Shown here one piece after another: positions 1 through 14,280 of a stretch of 64,000 bases of DNA (positions within the stretch are counted from its first letter, which is position 1; every line of letters begins with the position of its first letter). This stretch comes from Sphagnum magellanicum (lineage: Eukaryota > Streptophyta > Sphagnopsida > Sphagnales > Sphagnaceae): assembly GCA_021904315.1 (NCBI GenBank), contig CM038916.1, positions 15,341,065 to 15,405,064 on the forward strand. The letters run 5' to 3'. Below the pieces are notes generated by a model. It was not told the DNA's origin. It saw nothing but the letters and a program-made list of their open reading frames with translations, and did no database searches. The translations under genes were made by a program, and so were the position numbers.

Positions 1-640
1 TGTTGGCTAATCCTCAAAGATGTGTCTAGATAGTTAGAAACTAGAAAAGAGAATAAGAAAATGACTCTGATGAAAAGGAGAATGTTGATGGATGTTGGGA
101 CATCTGATAGCCTAGACAAATCTCTAGAGACTAAAATAGGCATAAAACACGTAAATGATTATAATGAATGTAAGGTTTTGAAAAGGCTACAAGGGCGTGC
201 ATAGCCAAAGACGAACTCAAAAATCGTGCAATGAAGGAATGTGCTCTCAAAGTACAAGCAAAAGCAACTACCAACATGGCAACTGCTACATTGAAAAAAA
301 CCTAAATCATGGAAGACTAAAACACATTTCCCTATACAATTTGGGCGTTGCACAAAGAAAACATCATACTCATAGATAGAGGCCATAATGCGCAAGAATT
401 GGTTTCAAGTAATCCTATACCTACATCTAAATAAAGCTTCTCCAAACATTGGTGAAAGTGGAAAATAATCATGGTAGATTTGCTCATGGCCTTGATGCCA
501 ATCTTTGGGCAAACTTTTTCATCGCCAAGGTGCAGACCCAACATGTCACCGAAGAGCTTTTGCAATGTCAAATGCAAGCATGTGTACAACTCCAACAAGA
601 AATAGTTTTTCACCTTCATCATCATCTAGGTTGTCTTGCA
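1..640. other. AT-rich DNA upstream of copia relic, no gene
   Basis: No intact gene is visible. Several short overlapping open frames exist on both strands, but none shows a domain I recognise. A small cluster of Cys codons near 640-665 (plus strand) could be the remains of a copia Gag zinc knuckle, since the recognisable integrase-side sequence follows at once. That link is inference. Confidence 0.35.
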
Positions 641-2130
641 ATTGTTGTAGTAATTGTCGCCTCCACAAATCTGCCATTTTGATGAGAGAAATTTTTTTAA
701 AAAATTTATGCAAATGTCTATGAGAAAACACATTACCTTGTGTGTGTGCAAGTTTTTGCATGTGCAAGTTTTCGTAGGATCAACAAGAACTTCAAGACTT
801 CTTGACCTAGTGCATAGTGATGTTTGTGGCCCAATGCAAATTCAATCCTTAGTTCATCTTTTTTCTTTAATTTCATTGATGATCACTCCGATAAACAATG
901 ATATATATTTTTCATCATAAATCAAAAGTCTTTCAAAAGTTCCAAACATATAAATCTTTAGTAAAAAATCATATTGGATGGAAAGTACAAACATTAAGAT
1001 CAGATAATGGTGGCCGAGTATGCATCAAATGACGTCAAGAGATTTTGTGAAACTCATAGAATTTTGCAGCAATATACTACACCATATACCCTAGAACAAA
1101 ATGGTGTCTTTGAGTGCAAAAGTTGAACCTTGGTTGAATTTGCATATAACATGCTCCAACTTGCAAATTTGCCAAATTCATTGTGGGGTAAAGTTGTTGC
1201 AACTACATGTTAGTTACAAAATATTTCATTCATTTAAACCATAGATGAAAAAGCTCTTTATGAAACATAGATAGGTTCAAAGCCAAATCTTCAACATCTT
1301 TGAATTTTTGGCTACCGTACATATGAATATGTGCATAAAGAGGTTTGAAAAAAATTGGATCCAAAATCTAATAAATGCATCTTCATTGGTTATGGACAAG
1401 TTGAAGGGATGAAAGGGTATCGATTATACAATAGAACTACAAAGAAAGTTTTTGTAAATTGAAATGTTATAGTTTATGAAAATTTTATTTTCTCACATGG
1501 AGGGGGAGCAAGCATGGAAACCTTATCAACTCCACCTAGAGCTTCATCACAATTTGTGCACAGGAAAGTGATGATTATGATGTGCATGAAACTATTCAAG
1601 TGCATCAACAACAAATTCCAAACTTGAACCAAGTTGTTCAATATTAAACACTACCATTATCGATAGAACAACCTGGTTCACCTATCTCCCTCCACACACC
1701 AATGTTTTCATCATCAAAAAGTCATGCTACCCAAAGACTTTCAAAAGATCTAACAATAGACCCAAGTTTCTTACACATTGTTTATTAAAATCCAAACCCA
1801 TTGTTGCAAATTAATAAAATCCATTTTTGGATTAAAGCAAACACCTTGAGTTTGGTATGAAAGGTTTAACAACCATTTGCTAAAAACATGATATACCAAA
1901 TGTCCATTGGATTGTAATGGGTATTTAAAGCAATTATCATCACAATTTATAATCATTAGACTTTACATTGATGATTTTGTTCTTGTTTCAAATGATCTCT
2001 TACATTTGACAAATTTTAAGAATTTACTTGCACAAGAATTTGCTATGATTAACAATGTAAGTCTTATGTTTCAACTAATGTTGGGCAATTCCTTGGTTTT
2101 TTTTAATATCGTACAATTTGAGTTTTAAAA
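640..2130 (+). pseudogene. Decayed Ty1/copia pol relic
   Basis: Plus-strand translation gives fragments in copia order. Near 785-840 is a GAG-pre-integrase/integrase-like stretch (RLLDLVHSDVCGPMQ). Near 985-1010 is LRSDNGG, the integrase second-Asp region. Near 1950-2040 is LYIDDFVLVSNDL, matching the copia reverse-transcriptase YVDD block, with the first residue of the YVDD box altered (YIDD). Many stops and frameshifts separate the blocks, and the spacing between integrase and RT is far shorter than in an intact element, so internal deletions are likely. No flanking LTRs were recognised. It is an old dead insertion. Confidence 0.7.
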
Positions 2131-2399
2131 GAAAATTTAAGACTTGCCATGGTTCTTTAATTATTTATTTTCATCTTAAAGAAACCTGAACATGGTTTCA
2201 AAATTTTGGAAAACATAATTTGCCCAGTTTTCAAAATATTAATTTTCACCCATTTCATATGAACTTAGTTTTAAAGGTAGTTTTCACATATTGATTACAA
2301 AAAGTTCTAACTTTTTTGGGATGAAAATTTTATTTTAAATTCACTTTTTAAAATTCAATTAAAGGTAAAAATACTAAAGAATGAATTTTTTTTTCCAAC

Positions 2400-2900
2400 A
2401 TTTTATATGTACATAACTTCATCATGTTGAAATGAATCTTTAAACTCCTTTAATAACTCCTCCTTTGAATCTATATCCTTTTCAAATAACTCCACCAAAT
2501 TGGAAGGTGGTCTACAATCAACTTCAAAATCACTTGGTCAAAAAATCAATTTTTTTAGATTTTCTAATTGTAAGCAACATCTCCTTAATTTTGTAAATAT
2601 GCCCATTAAAAATCCTCTGAATTTTAATTTGTGATCCTATGATGATTGAGATTTATAAAGGCAAAAACCAATAGTAAGAAACATGGTTTCATGTTTTCCC
2701 CATGATTGAAAATGGCACTTGATTTCCTTGGGATCTATTTGGTAGGATTTGAAAATCAACAATTTTCTAATGACAAGTTCTTTTACTGGCTCATGTGCTA
2801 ACATTTGTTCAACAATATCCATATTGGAATTTTCATCAATTGCTTGCTTTACACATTCAACTTTAAATTTTGCCATTAAATGTAATGATGATAACATTTC
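2400..2900 (-). pseudogene. Possible hAT-like transposase C-terminal fragment
   Basis: Minus-strand translation of 2897-2637 contains KCHFQSWGKHETMFLTIGF. This resembles the region of plant hAT transposases just before the C-terminal dimerisation domain, where W-W, a charged HE, and FP-GF/LA residues are typical. The frame is broken after it, and the following minus-strand sequence to about 2400 is only patchily open. A BED-zinc-finger-like relic at 60703-61089 could be the N-terminal part of the same kind of family elsewhere. Evidence is motif resemblance only; this could be chance. Confidence 0.3.
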
Positions 2901-5900
2901 AAAAACGTAGGATTTAAGGATTGCCTATCATATTCTTCAACAATATTCACACCTATTTCACAATCAATGAAAGAAGATATTAAGACAAAGGTTTTTAAAC
3001 CTAGTCTAGCATCAAAGATAACACATTTTAATTTTCTTTCTTTGTATCATTTTTTTTTAAAAAGAAAAGATTCCAAACATCACAAACTTCCCTTTTGATG
3101 TTGGAAGTAAATAAAGCCAACTCAAGAGCAACCCGATAATGGGTTTATAACTTATTCAACCTTGCATTATAAGTACATGGTAATGGTAGATTGCAATGCA
3201 TCAAAAAGTGACCAATGGCTACTAGATTGGTTCAAGACACAAACATTCACAACAAGAAAAAATAAATCCACGATTCTTTTTGAGATGTGCCAAATAAAAA
3301 AAAGGTGGCATTCTCCCATTAGATTTGATAATATTTTATTTAGCTATAGCAAACAATAATAAAAATATTGTTGAATTGTAAAAATTCTTGGAACATAACG
3401 ATTTTGCTAAAAACCTTGTAACCAAAAATATAAACGCAATGTTAGTAAAATTTTCAACTAGATTTGCATTCAAAGAAAAATCAAATTAAAAGAATTCAAG
3501 TAGTAAAAGATTAAAAATCTATGTTATCTTCACTAGAACATTTAGTTTTCTAAAGAAAAAATTGGAATTTTCACAAGCCTTATTCCATTCCCATTTGCCT
3601 TTCTTAAATGTTTTATGCCAAGTTACCCATTTTTACAAATTTAATAGCAAATTTGATTAATTGTAACATGTAGTAACATGCTTTTAAAAAATCATGACCA
3701 AAACAAGTAGCTTATAAAGTTTCATCTAAATTTAAAATTTCACATTTTCACAATAAATTTTGGGGCAATTTTCATGGTATTTTTAAATTTGACCCTTCAT
3801 TTTTTACATAAGGAAATATTTTTATTTTAAACCCATATTGATTAAAAAATATTATTAGATTGTTGACCAAGGCTTGACCAATTGTTTCTATGGCCTCAAA
3901 CAAATCAATAGTCACATGTTTGGGTTGTTAATCAGATCCCAAATGGAAAAGGTCAATATATCAAAACCTATTGTCAAAAAAATGAAATTTGCCAATTTTG
4001 GCGAAACCTAGTTGTGCCCTTTCAAAAAACTTCTTGAGCATGCACTTTTTGTAAATTTATTTCATTTTTTCTTTTGCAATTTTTTTTGCTATAATATTTT
4101 ATGTTTGAAGATTTGAATTATTTTCTAAGTCTTTTTCAATTTCTTCCTTCATTATATTTTCATTTTCACTTGACTACATTTTCTATAAGAAAATTACACA
4201 ATAAGGTGGACAAATGAAAAAATGAAAAAATGCATGTTTTGCCAAAACAAGGGTTTTTAAAAACTCTATTCATGATATGAAAATCAAATCCTAACAATTA
4301 CAAGCATTTACAAAGACAAATAATTCTTTTTCTCTCTTCATCATATAAGAAGTTATAATTTGCAAAATCTAAAATGTTTTGGAAAAAATGGCAAAATGTA
4401 TGAAAATTAAACCTTGTGCATAGTAAACAACTTAAATAATTAACATACTATTTATACATAACAAAAAAACAAAGAGCAAAAACAAAAGAAAACAAAGGAA
4501 ATAAAATAAAAATATACCTTGAAAAAACTTAATCTTGAAAAGAACTTCAAAAACTTTGAACTTTAGGTTGAAGCTTGAGCAAAAAGAGGAAGTACCAAAT
4601 TAAAGAAGTGCAAAATCAAAAGTGAATAACAAAAACAAGTAGCAAGCATCAATGAGGCATCCATAAGCAACAATAGGTTAGAGAAATATTTGATACTTGT
4701 CACATATCATGTTATCATCCAATGTCATTGTCCAACAACAAGAATCAACAAGAAATCAAAACTTGTTGAAATGAACGAAATGGATAGAAAAAATGAACAT
4801 ACAAAAACAAATAAGCAAAGCACACAATAGAATCAAGCAACCAAAGTGAATAATAAAAGCAAACAATCTAAATGAACAACAAAAGCAAATAACGAAAACG
4901 AGTAGCAAAAAATAAACAATCAAAACAAACAACAAAAGTGAGCAACAAAAGTGAGCAATGGAAGTGAACAACAAAAGCAAGAAATGGAAATGAATAATAA
5001 GGAGGTATCAAAGCTTAAGAAAAATCAAACAACAACAATAATGGAATTCAGGAAAAGAACAACAATGGAAGAATAAACAAATAAATGATAAATGATAAAT
5101 CCAAAAGATAGAGAGGAAAGAGCTTGTTTATATTAAAAGAATGAAGAGGAGAAGCCTCCATGCAAAACAATAGCTCCATAGTTTTGTTTTCACTTTCAAA
5201 TCCTAAACCTATTTTTTAAATCTATATTTATTATTCTAAACATTAGATTTTAAATCTCATTCACCTTAAACCCTGCTAATTAATATCCTAACCCTACTAC
5301 CTATTACTTTGACCCAATTATTCATTAATACTTTAATAAGATTTAAACACAAAATTCAAAAATCAATTTTCAAATGATTAGTTTTTAGTAAAAACTTGTG
5401 CAATGGGTTTCAAATAGGGTATCACCAAGGGTAATACTCAACGATATTCAAAATGAGAACTAATTTGAAACCCTACTTGATTCTTACCTTTTTTTTTAAT
5501 ATCCAACCAACACTAGTTTCTACCTTAAACCAAGACAAATATTTCAAGCTTTCAATTCCTATCTAAGCCTTTTGGAATTCCATACTTGGCCACTTTCACA
5601 TGACTAAGTAAAGTCCTATCTAATGTAAATTTTATTATATTTCTAACCCAAATAGTATTTTGATGGCAAAGTGACCTTGAAAATACTATATTGGTTGGTC
5701 CCACAAGCTCTTGTCATCAAGAATTCCAACTAGTTGGCCTTATTGGCTTTATGCTTGACACATTAATAGTACAACCCTAAGGGATACAATTCTTATTTTA
5801 TATTCCTTGTGAATATGATCTAGACTCACAATTTAACTAGTTTTATGTGTTTCATTTGGAAATTTGAATCCTTGCATTTTCTCTAGCCGAGCCTTACTAG

Positions 5901-7335
5901 ACCTTATCCACTCACCCAACCTCACATTCTTGATAATTTCAACATGATAACACCAATTCCCAAACAAAACAATATTTTGTTATTGAAGAAAAGGGGATTA
6001 TTTGGTGTCCCATTTGGTTTTCCAAGGCCATGTTCATTCTCATGTATGATTAACAATGTCTTCAAATGCCTTAAGATCTTGACTCTTTTTTCTATGCATT
6101 GGGAGTTGATGTCACTTTGAATTTTGTTCAGCTAGTCTTGGCCCATTCTACATGATTAGGTTAATTGCTCTTCAATCCCTAATGAAGGTTAAATGGGTAG
6201 CTTGGGAAGTTGGGATATGCTATCACAATCCATTCACACATTACTCCCCTACATCACATTTGGTATGCAATTTTTGTGGCCAAAATTTGAGCAATTGATG
6301 ATGTTAAAACTACCTCAATCATATGACAAAAATCTACCCAACAAAAGATAATGAATCCTATAGTTACCTCAGTCAAATTTGCAGAGTACTAACCTCATGT
6401 TTCAAAGCCAATGCACAATTCAATTCAATGGAAAATTGAGGATTTCGACTTCATCAATTCATATTAATCAAAACCAAGTAAATGTCCTTCAAGAGGGATC
6501 ATGCATAGATCCACTACTTCATAAATTGCCAATAGAAATCTAAAGCAAATCAAGGATTTTAAATTCAAGATTTGCTTAAAAGCTCTAAATTACATGGAAG
6601 ATGTGAGACTCATGAAAAATCACTTATGCTAGTGCAATCATCTCACTTTCACCCCTTCATCTTATTCATCTTATTGATATGAAATGTTAAATAGTCTTTT
6701 TAAAAAATTAGTTATGCTTGGTGTAGAGTTTTTTTTCAAATTCATCATGATGTTTCAAGACTTGTCACTTTGAAGAATTGTAGCTTCTTGCTCCAACCTA
6801 ATCAAAAAACTTACAATAGTTTTGCAACATGCATAAAACTTTCTTATTGTTTACCTTTTTGCTTTGTAATGCACACTTGCATCAATATTGTCTCAAAATG
6901 TCACTAGGTAAAGTCTCAAAGCAAAATGTTTGCCAGTACTCAACTCATGAACTTGCACAATGCATCACATCTTTGTAAAACATTTGCAAAAATTTGTTGC
7001 CATCATTTCTTTAACAAATTGTTCAATGTTCATTAGTGTATGAATGGTGGTGTTCTTACATGAAACAAACTCATATGTTTTTAAAAAACAACAAATTCAC
7101 ACTCCTGGTTTGAAGGTTTTTGGTATGATGTTTGATGTGTCTTGGATGTTCATTGTGGGGAACAAAGGATGTACATGCACATTGCACACATGGAGTTCAT
7201 GAGGTACAAACCCATTTGTACAAGTGAATGGTACGTTTGAAGTCCATAGAGCCTAATGTGTGGGAGGAAGAGATGGAGTAGGAAAATTGCATAGAATGTA
7301 GCAAGCAAACTACTAGCAGAATACCACATTGAGAT
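2900..7335. other. Gene-free AT-rich intergenic DNA
   Basis: I find no convincing gene, RNA or complete transposon here. The stretch 4430-5060 is strongly purine-biased on the plus strand, with many short runs resembling AACAAAAGCAA, which reads as a decayed simple repeat and produces the spurious open frame on the minus strand at 4756-4980. The rest is low-complexity AT-rich sequence, presumably eroded transposons. Confidence 0.5.
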
Positions 7336-8799
7336 CACTACTAGGAAACAGGGTCCTAGCCATTAGGCATTCCACTCATTTTCAAGTGGATTAGACTAAT
7401 TCCACTATAATGCCATTATAGTGACATCTTGTCCAACTTAATGGAATTGGCCAATGAACGGGATCACGTGGCAATGACCAATGGAATCTTAGTGGATTAG
7501 TTTACTGTAATGGCATGTACTATACCCAAGACAATAGTGAGTGGAGTATCCCCAATGATCCTTAAGTGAAATACATATTGTTGTTTTGGTGATTACATAA
7601 TGATTTTCTTGTCACTATTTGACCTATTGTTTTAGTGGGTGTATATTGATCTTTTAATGAGTGCAACAAATGATATTCTAGAATGGTTGTGCATTAATCT
7701 TCATGTCATGGGTCCATAATGATTTTCTAGTGACTAGCGATGTTAATGATTCTAGAAAGTTTCAATGTGTAGCATAACATATTACATGCATGATTAATCA
7801 CAACTTTTATTAATGATTTTTCCAGTTTGCTAAATTAACATATTAATTTCACACTTTAATTTTAAATTTTAATTTGCATTAACATTCATCATTGTAGGGT
7901 GCAATATTAGTGGCTAGGCTCACTATAATTGGGTGGTGGGATTTATCATTGTATTCCATGTCATTACATCTATTAGTGATTTAAAGGTCATTTATATAAA
8001 AGTTCACCATAATCCAAATCTTCCCATTACCATTTTTCTTATGTCTAATCATAATCACAGATCACATTAGAATTCACAAAGCTTGAATGCCTAAGAGTTG
8101 TGTCATTTTGGCACATGTTGCTTTATTTTTCCCATGAATAGTTTTGGTCAATCACATAGCTAGGTGGTCCATGCATTATCTTTGGTAAAGGTGTGATAAT
8201 CTAACCTAGTCATCAAACACTATAATGTCATTCATATCATGTTAAAGCTTATATGTCACTAAATCATAATGCCTATTCCTTAAGATTTCACCACCCCATA
8301 CATGCACATGTCCACATTTGATCCACAAGCAAGATTGGTCATAATGGCACATGTCACTTTATTCTTTTTCACTCAAGCATGGTCATTCACATAACAAGGT
8401 GGTCCATACACCACTTTCACTAAATTGACAATTTGCCTTAGCTAGTCACCAAACATTATGTCATTGATTTCATATCACTACTTGGCCTATGTAGATCACT
8501 AAGTCATAATTAAGGCCTAATAACTTGAGTTAATTTGATATTATGTGTCACTTACATGCATTTTTGGAATAAGGTCAATGGTGTTAATTTTTCTTGGCCC
8601 CTTTGCTTTGAACCACCTCCTCCTCCCCCTCCCTCTTTTCATTCAATCATGGTTTATATACATTAGCCCTTGTAAAATACAACACATTTACCCAAAAACC
8701 TATGTCATTACATCTAATTCAATCATTAAGATATATGCCATTAGAGCTGGTTTTATTAACATTTATGTCATTGGTGGCCTATGTCACTCAACACATGTC

Positions 8800-9110
8800 A
8801 CTTAATATCATTAGTGGCCTATGTCGTTCACTAGGACTTGGGTATGTCATTACAACCTATGTCACTAAATAGTCATATGTCATTAATCACTATGCCATGA
8901 AGGCTTATGTCATTGAGGTTTGTTTCAATTCGAACTTGGTGTTCTATGTCACTAGGACATATGCCACTAAAGCTTGTGTCACTTAGCCTATGTCATTCAA
9001 GTTTATAATATCACTAAGGTTATTCTCATTTTAGTTTGATGTAAATGTCATTAGGGCTTCTATATGTCACTAGGGCTTGCATCACTTGGACTCAGTGTTA
9101 ATTTATGCCT
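8800..9110. repeat. Degenerate short tandem repeat (TATGTCATTAGGNCT-like)
   Basis: Many imperfect copies of a unit close to TATGTCACTAGGGCT follow each other with variable spacing. The same unit recurs at 10350-10760 and, inverted, at 17690-18370. These repeats generate the small open frames seen here on both strands; no coding role is supported. Confidence 0.6.
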
Positions 9111-9609
9111 AAATCATCTACCATAATGATTATATTTTAAAGTTTGCTAAAACCATAAAACATGCACATGAAAGTTTGAGAGATGGTACGTGTGTTGTTG
9201 GCTTTTGCACATCCTTGTCCTATTTTTCCACCTCATGTACAACTCCTTCAAGCTCCTATCAATCATTTGTATAATGATGTTTCATGATTGCCCATAACAA
9301 AACATGTCATATTCAATTACTTGGGATGAAGATTCACCTCTTGTCCTGACAACTTTGTATTATTTATGGGACTAAAACAATAAAAGAATAATTTGCAACA
9401 TACAACACCCAAGTTGGATGATACTTGTAATTCCATGAAGTAGGTTAATGGTGTGCATCCCAAAGCTATCGATTCCTATAATTGGGCATGAACAGCTCGC
9501 ATACATGTTCATTTTCTTTATTGGCATTTGGAGTCCTCCAATAGTGAACGTTCGCATATAGGTCAACCACGCTATTTGCGACAAAGACACATGAATCCTA
9601 CCATAATTA

Positions 9610-10290
9610 TCAATGGTTTACTCACAAGCATACCTGCCTTGATCTTGAACTAATGCATTTATGTGGAGACATGCATTCAATGCCATCCCCCATAACAACA
9701 ATAATGTTGGATTACATACATTTGTACATCGTGAGAAATCAAACTTAAAAATTACATCAAAACTTAAAGGAACAAAACTTGGCACCTCAAGAAATGTGGG
9801 AAAACAACAATGTTTAATCATTTGTAATTAACTTGCAAAAGGTTGAAAACTTCACAAGATTTTTGTTTCATATTTCTTTGAAGCACATTCTTCTCATGTA
9901 CACATAATGGAACTAAATAATCCATTTTGATTTCAAAATTAAAGTTGAAAACAATGACAACAATGTTGTATAACTTCATCCAAAGATAAAACTTTGAACC
10001 AAAAACAATGGGTAATCATTTTACCACGTTTTCTTACAACCATGTTTTGCATAGAAGTCAAACAAACTACATCTAACAAAGAATTTTGAATCCTGTCCAT
10101 TTTCAATGGTTTGGAGAGTTTTTTAAACATACATGTCTTGATCATCAAATGCATTTAAATTGACACACGCATTCAACACCTCCATGGTAGCAAGAAAGTT
10201 GGATTTCACACATTTATATGTGGTGAGAAATCAAACTTAAAAAATACATCACAACCCAAAACAACAAGCTTTGAATACTCAAAAACATCT
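9610..10290 (+). repeat. Direct repeat pair of about 200 bp
   Basis: The sequence 9610-9840 recurs in diverged form at 10100-10290. Both contain a GCATTCAA...CC block followed by GTTGGATT, a CATTT(G/A)TA stretch, and GTGAGAAATCAAACTTAAA. It is an internal duplication of the CACTA element with no coding content. Confidence 0.6.
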
Positions 10291-11829
10291 ACAACATTGA
10301 AAAGGTACAATATGAAAAGGCAAGTTCCATAACACTAAAACATGTAATATTATACCTTTGTCATTAGGACCTAGGTCTATATCATTAGGTCTTCTTTCAC
10401 ACATCCTTCATCATTAGGACATAGGTTTATATCATTGGGTCCTCTTTCATTCATTAAGACCTAGGTCTATATCATTAGGTATTCTTTCACTCATCCTTTG
10501 TCACTAGGACATAGGTCTATATCACTACAACATGTGTCATTCAACCTATGTCACTAAGGTGTAATACATCAATGGTGCCTATGCCACTAAGGCCTATGCC
10601 ACATGGGTTTCCTACTACACTTGGGTTTAATGTAATATGTCATTAGGGTGTATACTAATAAAACCTCACATGTGTCACTCAACATATGTCATTCATGTCT
10701 ATGTCATTAGGGCTTGTGCTACTCAAGCACATTTCACTAAGTTTATTTGAGGTCTATGTCACTTAAACCAAGTTTTTTTTTTTAAGGTTTGAGGGTTGTG
10801 CATCATTTGGGCTTGTATCATTAAGTTCAAATCATTTACACCTAGTCTTAATGCCGTGGAGTCTAACTTGTCATATACACTAGCCTTGTATTATGAAAAT
10901 TCCTAAAAACATGTTCAAACATGGACACGAACCTTTAAGATCAGATGGTACCTTTAACACTAGATATTGAATCTTGGGATGAAATTCCAAGTCTTATGAA
11001 CTCAGAATTTTATAGTGTTATGTGTGCATGTGAGTGTGCATAATTTGTAATAAACTAACAATTCCCATTGAACAATTTGGTTGCATCATCTACAATTACA
11101 ATTTCATGTTAATGGCATTCACTTTAAAGCTACAAGATCCTATACCTTTCCATGAATGACACACATGCTTGAACTTTCTCAATTGGCATTTGGAGTCCAG
11201 AGGTAATGAACATTTGCATCCCACATTTGTATGGGGTAATTCTCCATACGTGCACCTAGGATCATTTATTTGTCACTTGTGTCAAAACAATAAATTTTAC
11301 ATTCATTTCCATATGTTTAACAACACCTTGCAACACATATTACACTAGGTTGATGCATGGAATAATTTTATAAGAGTGGCCCCCAGAGTCATTAATAATG
11401 TCATATCTAAAATACAATCATCATTAATCCCACCATTCAATATTGAACATGGTGTTCACTGCACCCTACCATGACAAATGACAATGTAAATCAATCTATG
11501 GAATTAAAATGTAAATCAATCTATGGAATTAAAATGTGAAAGTAGTAATATGCCAAACATCAAACAAAAATATCAATAAAGGGCGAATGGGAATGCCAAA
11601 TTGACCATTCATTCCATTCATTTAAACTTTAGAAATTGGTTCCTTGTAACTAGTGGTTTGGGCAGGCATGGTGGTTGTGCAATGATGTGTCCCTTGTCAT
11701 AGGACCCCAAACATTAGGAACATCGAAAACCATTACCAAACGACTATGGTGGGATAGGTGCATTCCATTCAAAATGTGAGTGGAATGGTTAGTGACTAGG
11801 ATCATTGCCATAGTAGGGTGGGGACACAC

Positions 11830-14280
11830 TGAAGTTCAAATCCTAATTTTTTGAAGTTTCATACCTTGTAAATGGCGTTGGCAACAATTGCCTCTTATTC
11901 TTTTCTATGCCACAAATGTCCCACTTCTTCTTGAGGTGTAACATTTTATATATAATCAAACAATAGGTGAAAAAATAAAATAAAAAATGATAGCAACATC
12001 AACATTTAATATTTTACCTTAAAAAACAAAGTAGTAACATTACATTAATAAGCATAACAATGGTTGCATTTCCTAGTTTGGTTGTTTAAGGCAAAGAAGA
12101 GTTTGATTAATGAACATTTGATTTAAGTTCATTTTCAGATTTTTTGAAACAACACATTGCAACACATACAAGCTAGGTTGGTGCATGGTATAAGAACATA
12201 TTGAATTTCATCCCAATTGTTTTAAGTTGCATACCTTGTAAATGACCAAATGCCAAATTCATTTTTAATTCCGTTTAATGTGCCACAAATGTGCTACTTC
12301 CTCTTGAGGTGCAACATTATGAATAAAATCTACAAATAGGTCAAAACAACTTAATAACATGAATAACAACATCAATATCCAATGCTTTAGCTTACAAAAT
12401 AAAGTAGTAACATTCCATCAACAAGTGTAACAATGGTTACCTTTGTTGATTTGGTTGTTTAGGGCAAAGAAGTGGTTTGACTAATGAACACTTGAATTTA
12501 AATTCATTTTCAAATGCTTCTAAACAACACATTACAACACATACAAGTTAGGTTGGTGCATGGAATAAGAACATACTAAAATTCATCCCAATGTTTTGAA
12601 GTTGCACACCTTGTAAATGACCAAATGTGAACATTTGCTTTTGATTCTTTGATGTGCCATAGATGTGCCACTTCTTCTTGAGGTGAAACATTATGAATAG
12701 AATCTACAAATAGGTCAAAACAATTTAGGAACAACAATAACAACATCAATATTCGATATATTAACTTACAAAATATAATAATAACATTACATCAACAAGT
12801 GTTACAATGGCTACCTTTGCTCATTTGGTTGTTTAGGGCATCACAAGTGTATGTGGTAAAATCTTGTCCAACAAAGTGGGCGGGAAAGTTTAATTTCAAA
12901 ATTTAGATGAATGTGGCGTAAAATATTTTCATCCATTCCATCCCTAATAATTTGTTAAAGGCACAACCATGAGTACACCCATTCATTCACATGTACAACT
13001 TTATGTTTGTAAGGTTTTTGTGGATGGGGTTGTTGATGGTCAAGTGGTTGTTAGTTTCTTGGTTTCGCTAGGTTGTTTTGTTGTTGCACAATTGCATATT
13101 ACACAAGAGGAAGTGGCAAATTTGTGGCACATCAATGAATAAAAAACAAGTGTTGGCATTTGGTCATTTTCAAGGTGTGCAACTTCAAAACATTTGGATG
13201 AATTTTAATATGTCCTTATACCATGCACCAACCTAATGCATGTGTTGCAATGTGTTGTTCAAATATCTGAAAATGAATTTAAGTCAAGTGTTCACTAATC
13301 AAACCACCTCTTCTTTGCCCTAAACAACCAAATCAACAAAGGTAGCCATTGTTGCACTTGTTGATGGTATGTTACTACTTTATTTTGTAAGCTAAAGCAT
13401 TGGATATTGATCTTGTTATTCATGTTATTAAGTTGTTTTGACCTATTTGTAGATTTTATTCATAATGTTTCATTTCAAGAAAAAGTGGCACATCTATGGC
13501 ACATCAAATAATCAAAAGCAAATGTTCACATTTGGTCATTTACAAGGTGTGTAACTTCAAAACATTAGGATGAATTTTAGTATGTTCTTATACCATGCAC
13601 CAACCTAGCTTGTATGTGTTGTAATGTGTTGTTTTAGAAACATTTGAAAATGAATATAAATCAAATGTTCGTTAGTTAAACCACCCCTTCTTTGCCCTAA
13701 ACAACCAAATCAGCAAAAGTAGCCATTGTTACACTTGTTGATGGAATGTTACTACTTTATTTTATAAGCTAAAACATTGGGTATTGATGTTGTTATTCAT
13801 GTTATTAAGTTGTTTTGACCTATTTGTAAATTTTATTCATAATGTTGCACCTCAAGAGGAAGTGGCACATTTGTGGCACATTGAAAGGAATCGAAAGCAA
13901 ATGTTGGCATTTGGTCATTTACAAGGTATGCAACTTAAAACAATTGGGATGAAATTCGGTTTGTTCTTATACCATGCACCAACCTAGCTTGGATGTGTTG
14001 TAATGTGTTATTTCAAAAACATTTGAAAATGAACTTAAATCAAGTGTTCATTAATCAAACCACCTCTTCTTTGCCTTAAACAACCAAACTAGGAAATGCA
14101 ACCATTGTTATGCTTGTTAATGTAATGTTACTATTTTTATAAAAAAATTCACCTATTGTTTGATTATATATAAAATGTTCCACCTCAAGAAGAAGTGGCA
14201 CATCTATGGTATAAAAGGAATAGGAAGCAAATGTTGCGAATGCCATTTACAAGGTATGAAACTTCAAAAAATTAGGATTT
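11830..14280. repeat. About 370-bp tandem units arranged head-to-head
   Basis: In the left arm the landmark GGTTGGTGCATGG recurs near 12178 and 12553. In the right arm its complement CCATGCACCAACCT recurs near 13220, 13592 and 13973, spaced about 370-380 bp. Each unit also contains a TTTAGGGCAAAGAAG-type block and a block ending TTGTAAATG. The units are diverged copies pointing toward the palindrome centre. Confidence 0.65.

Noticed and set aside
4756-4980. Hydrophobic 74-codon frame on the minus strand
   Set aside because: Arises from a purine-rich simple repeat on the plus strand (AACAAAAGCAA-like), which reads as Phe/Leu/Cys on the complement; no real protein is supported.
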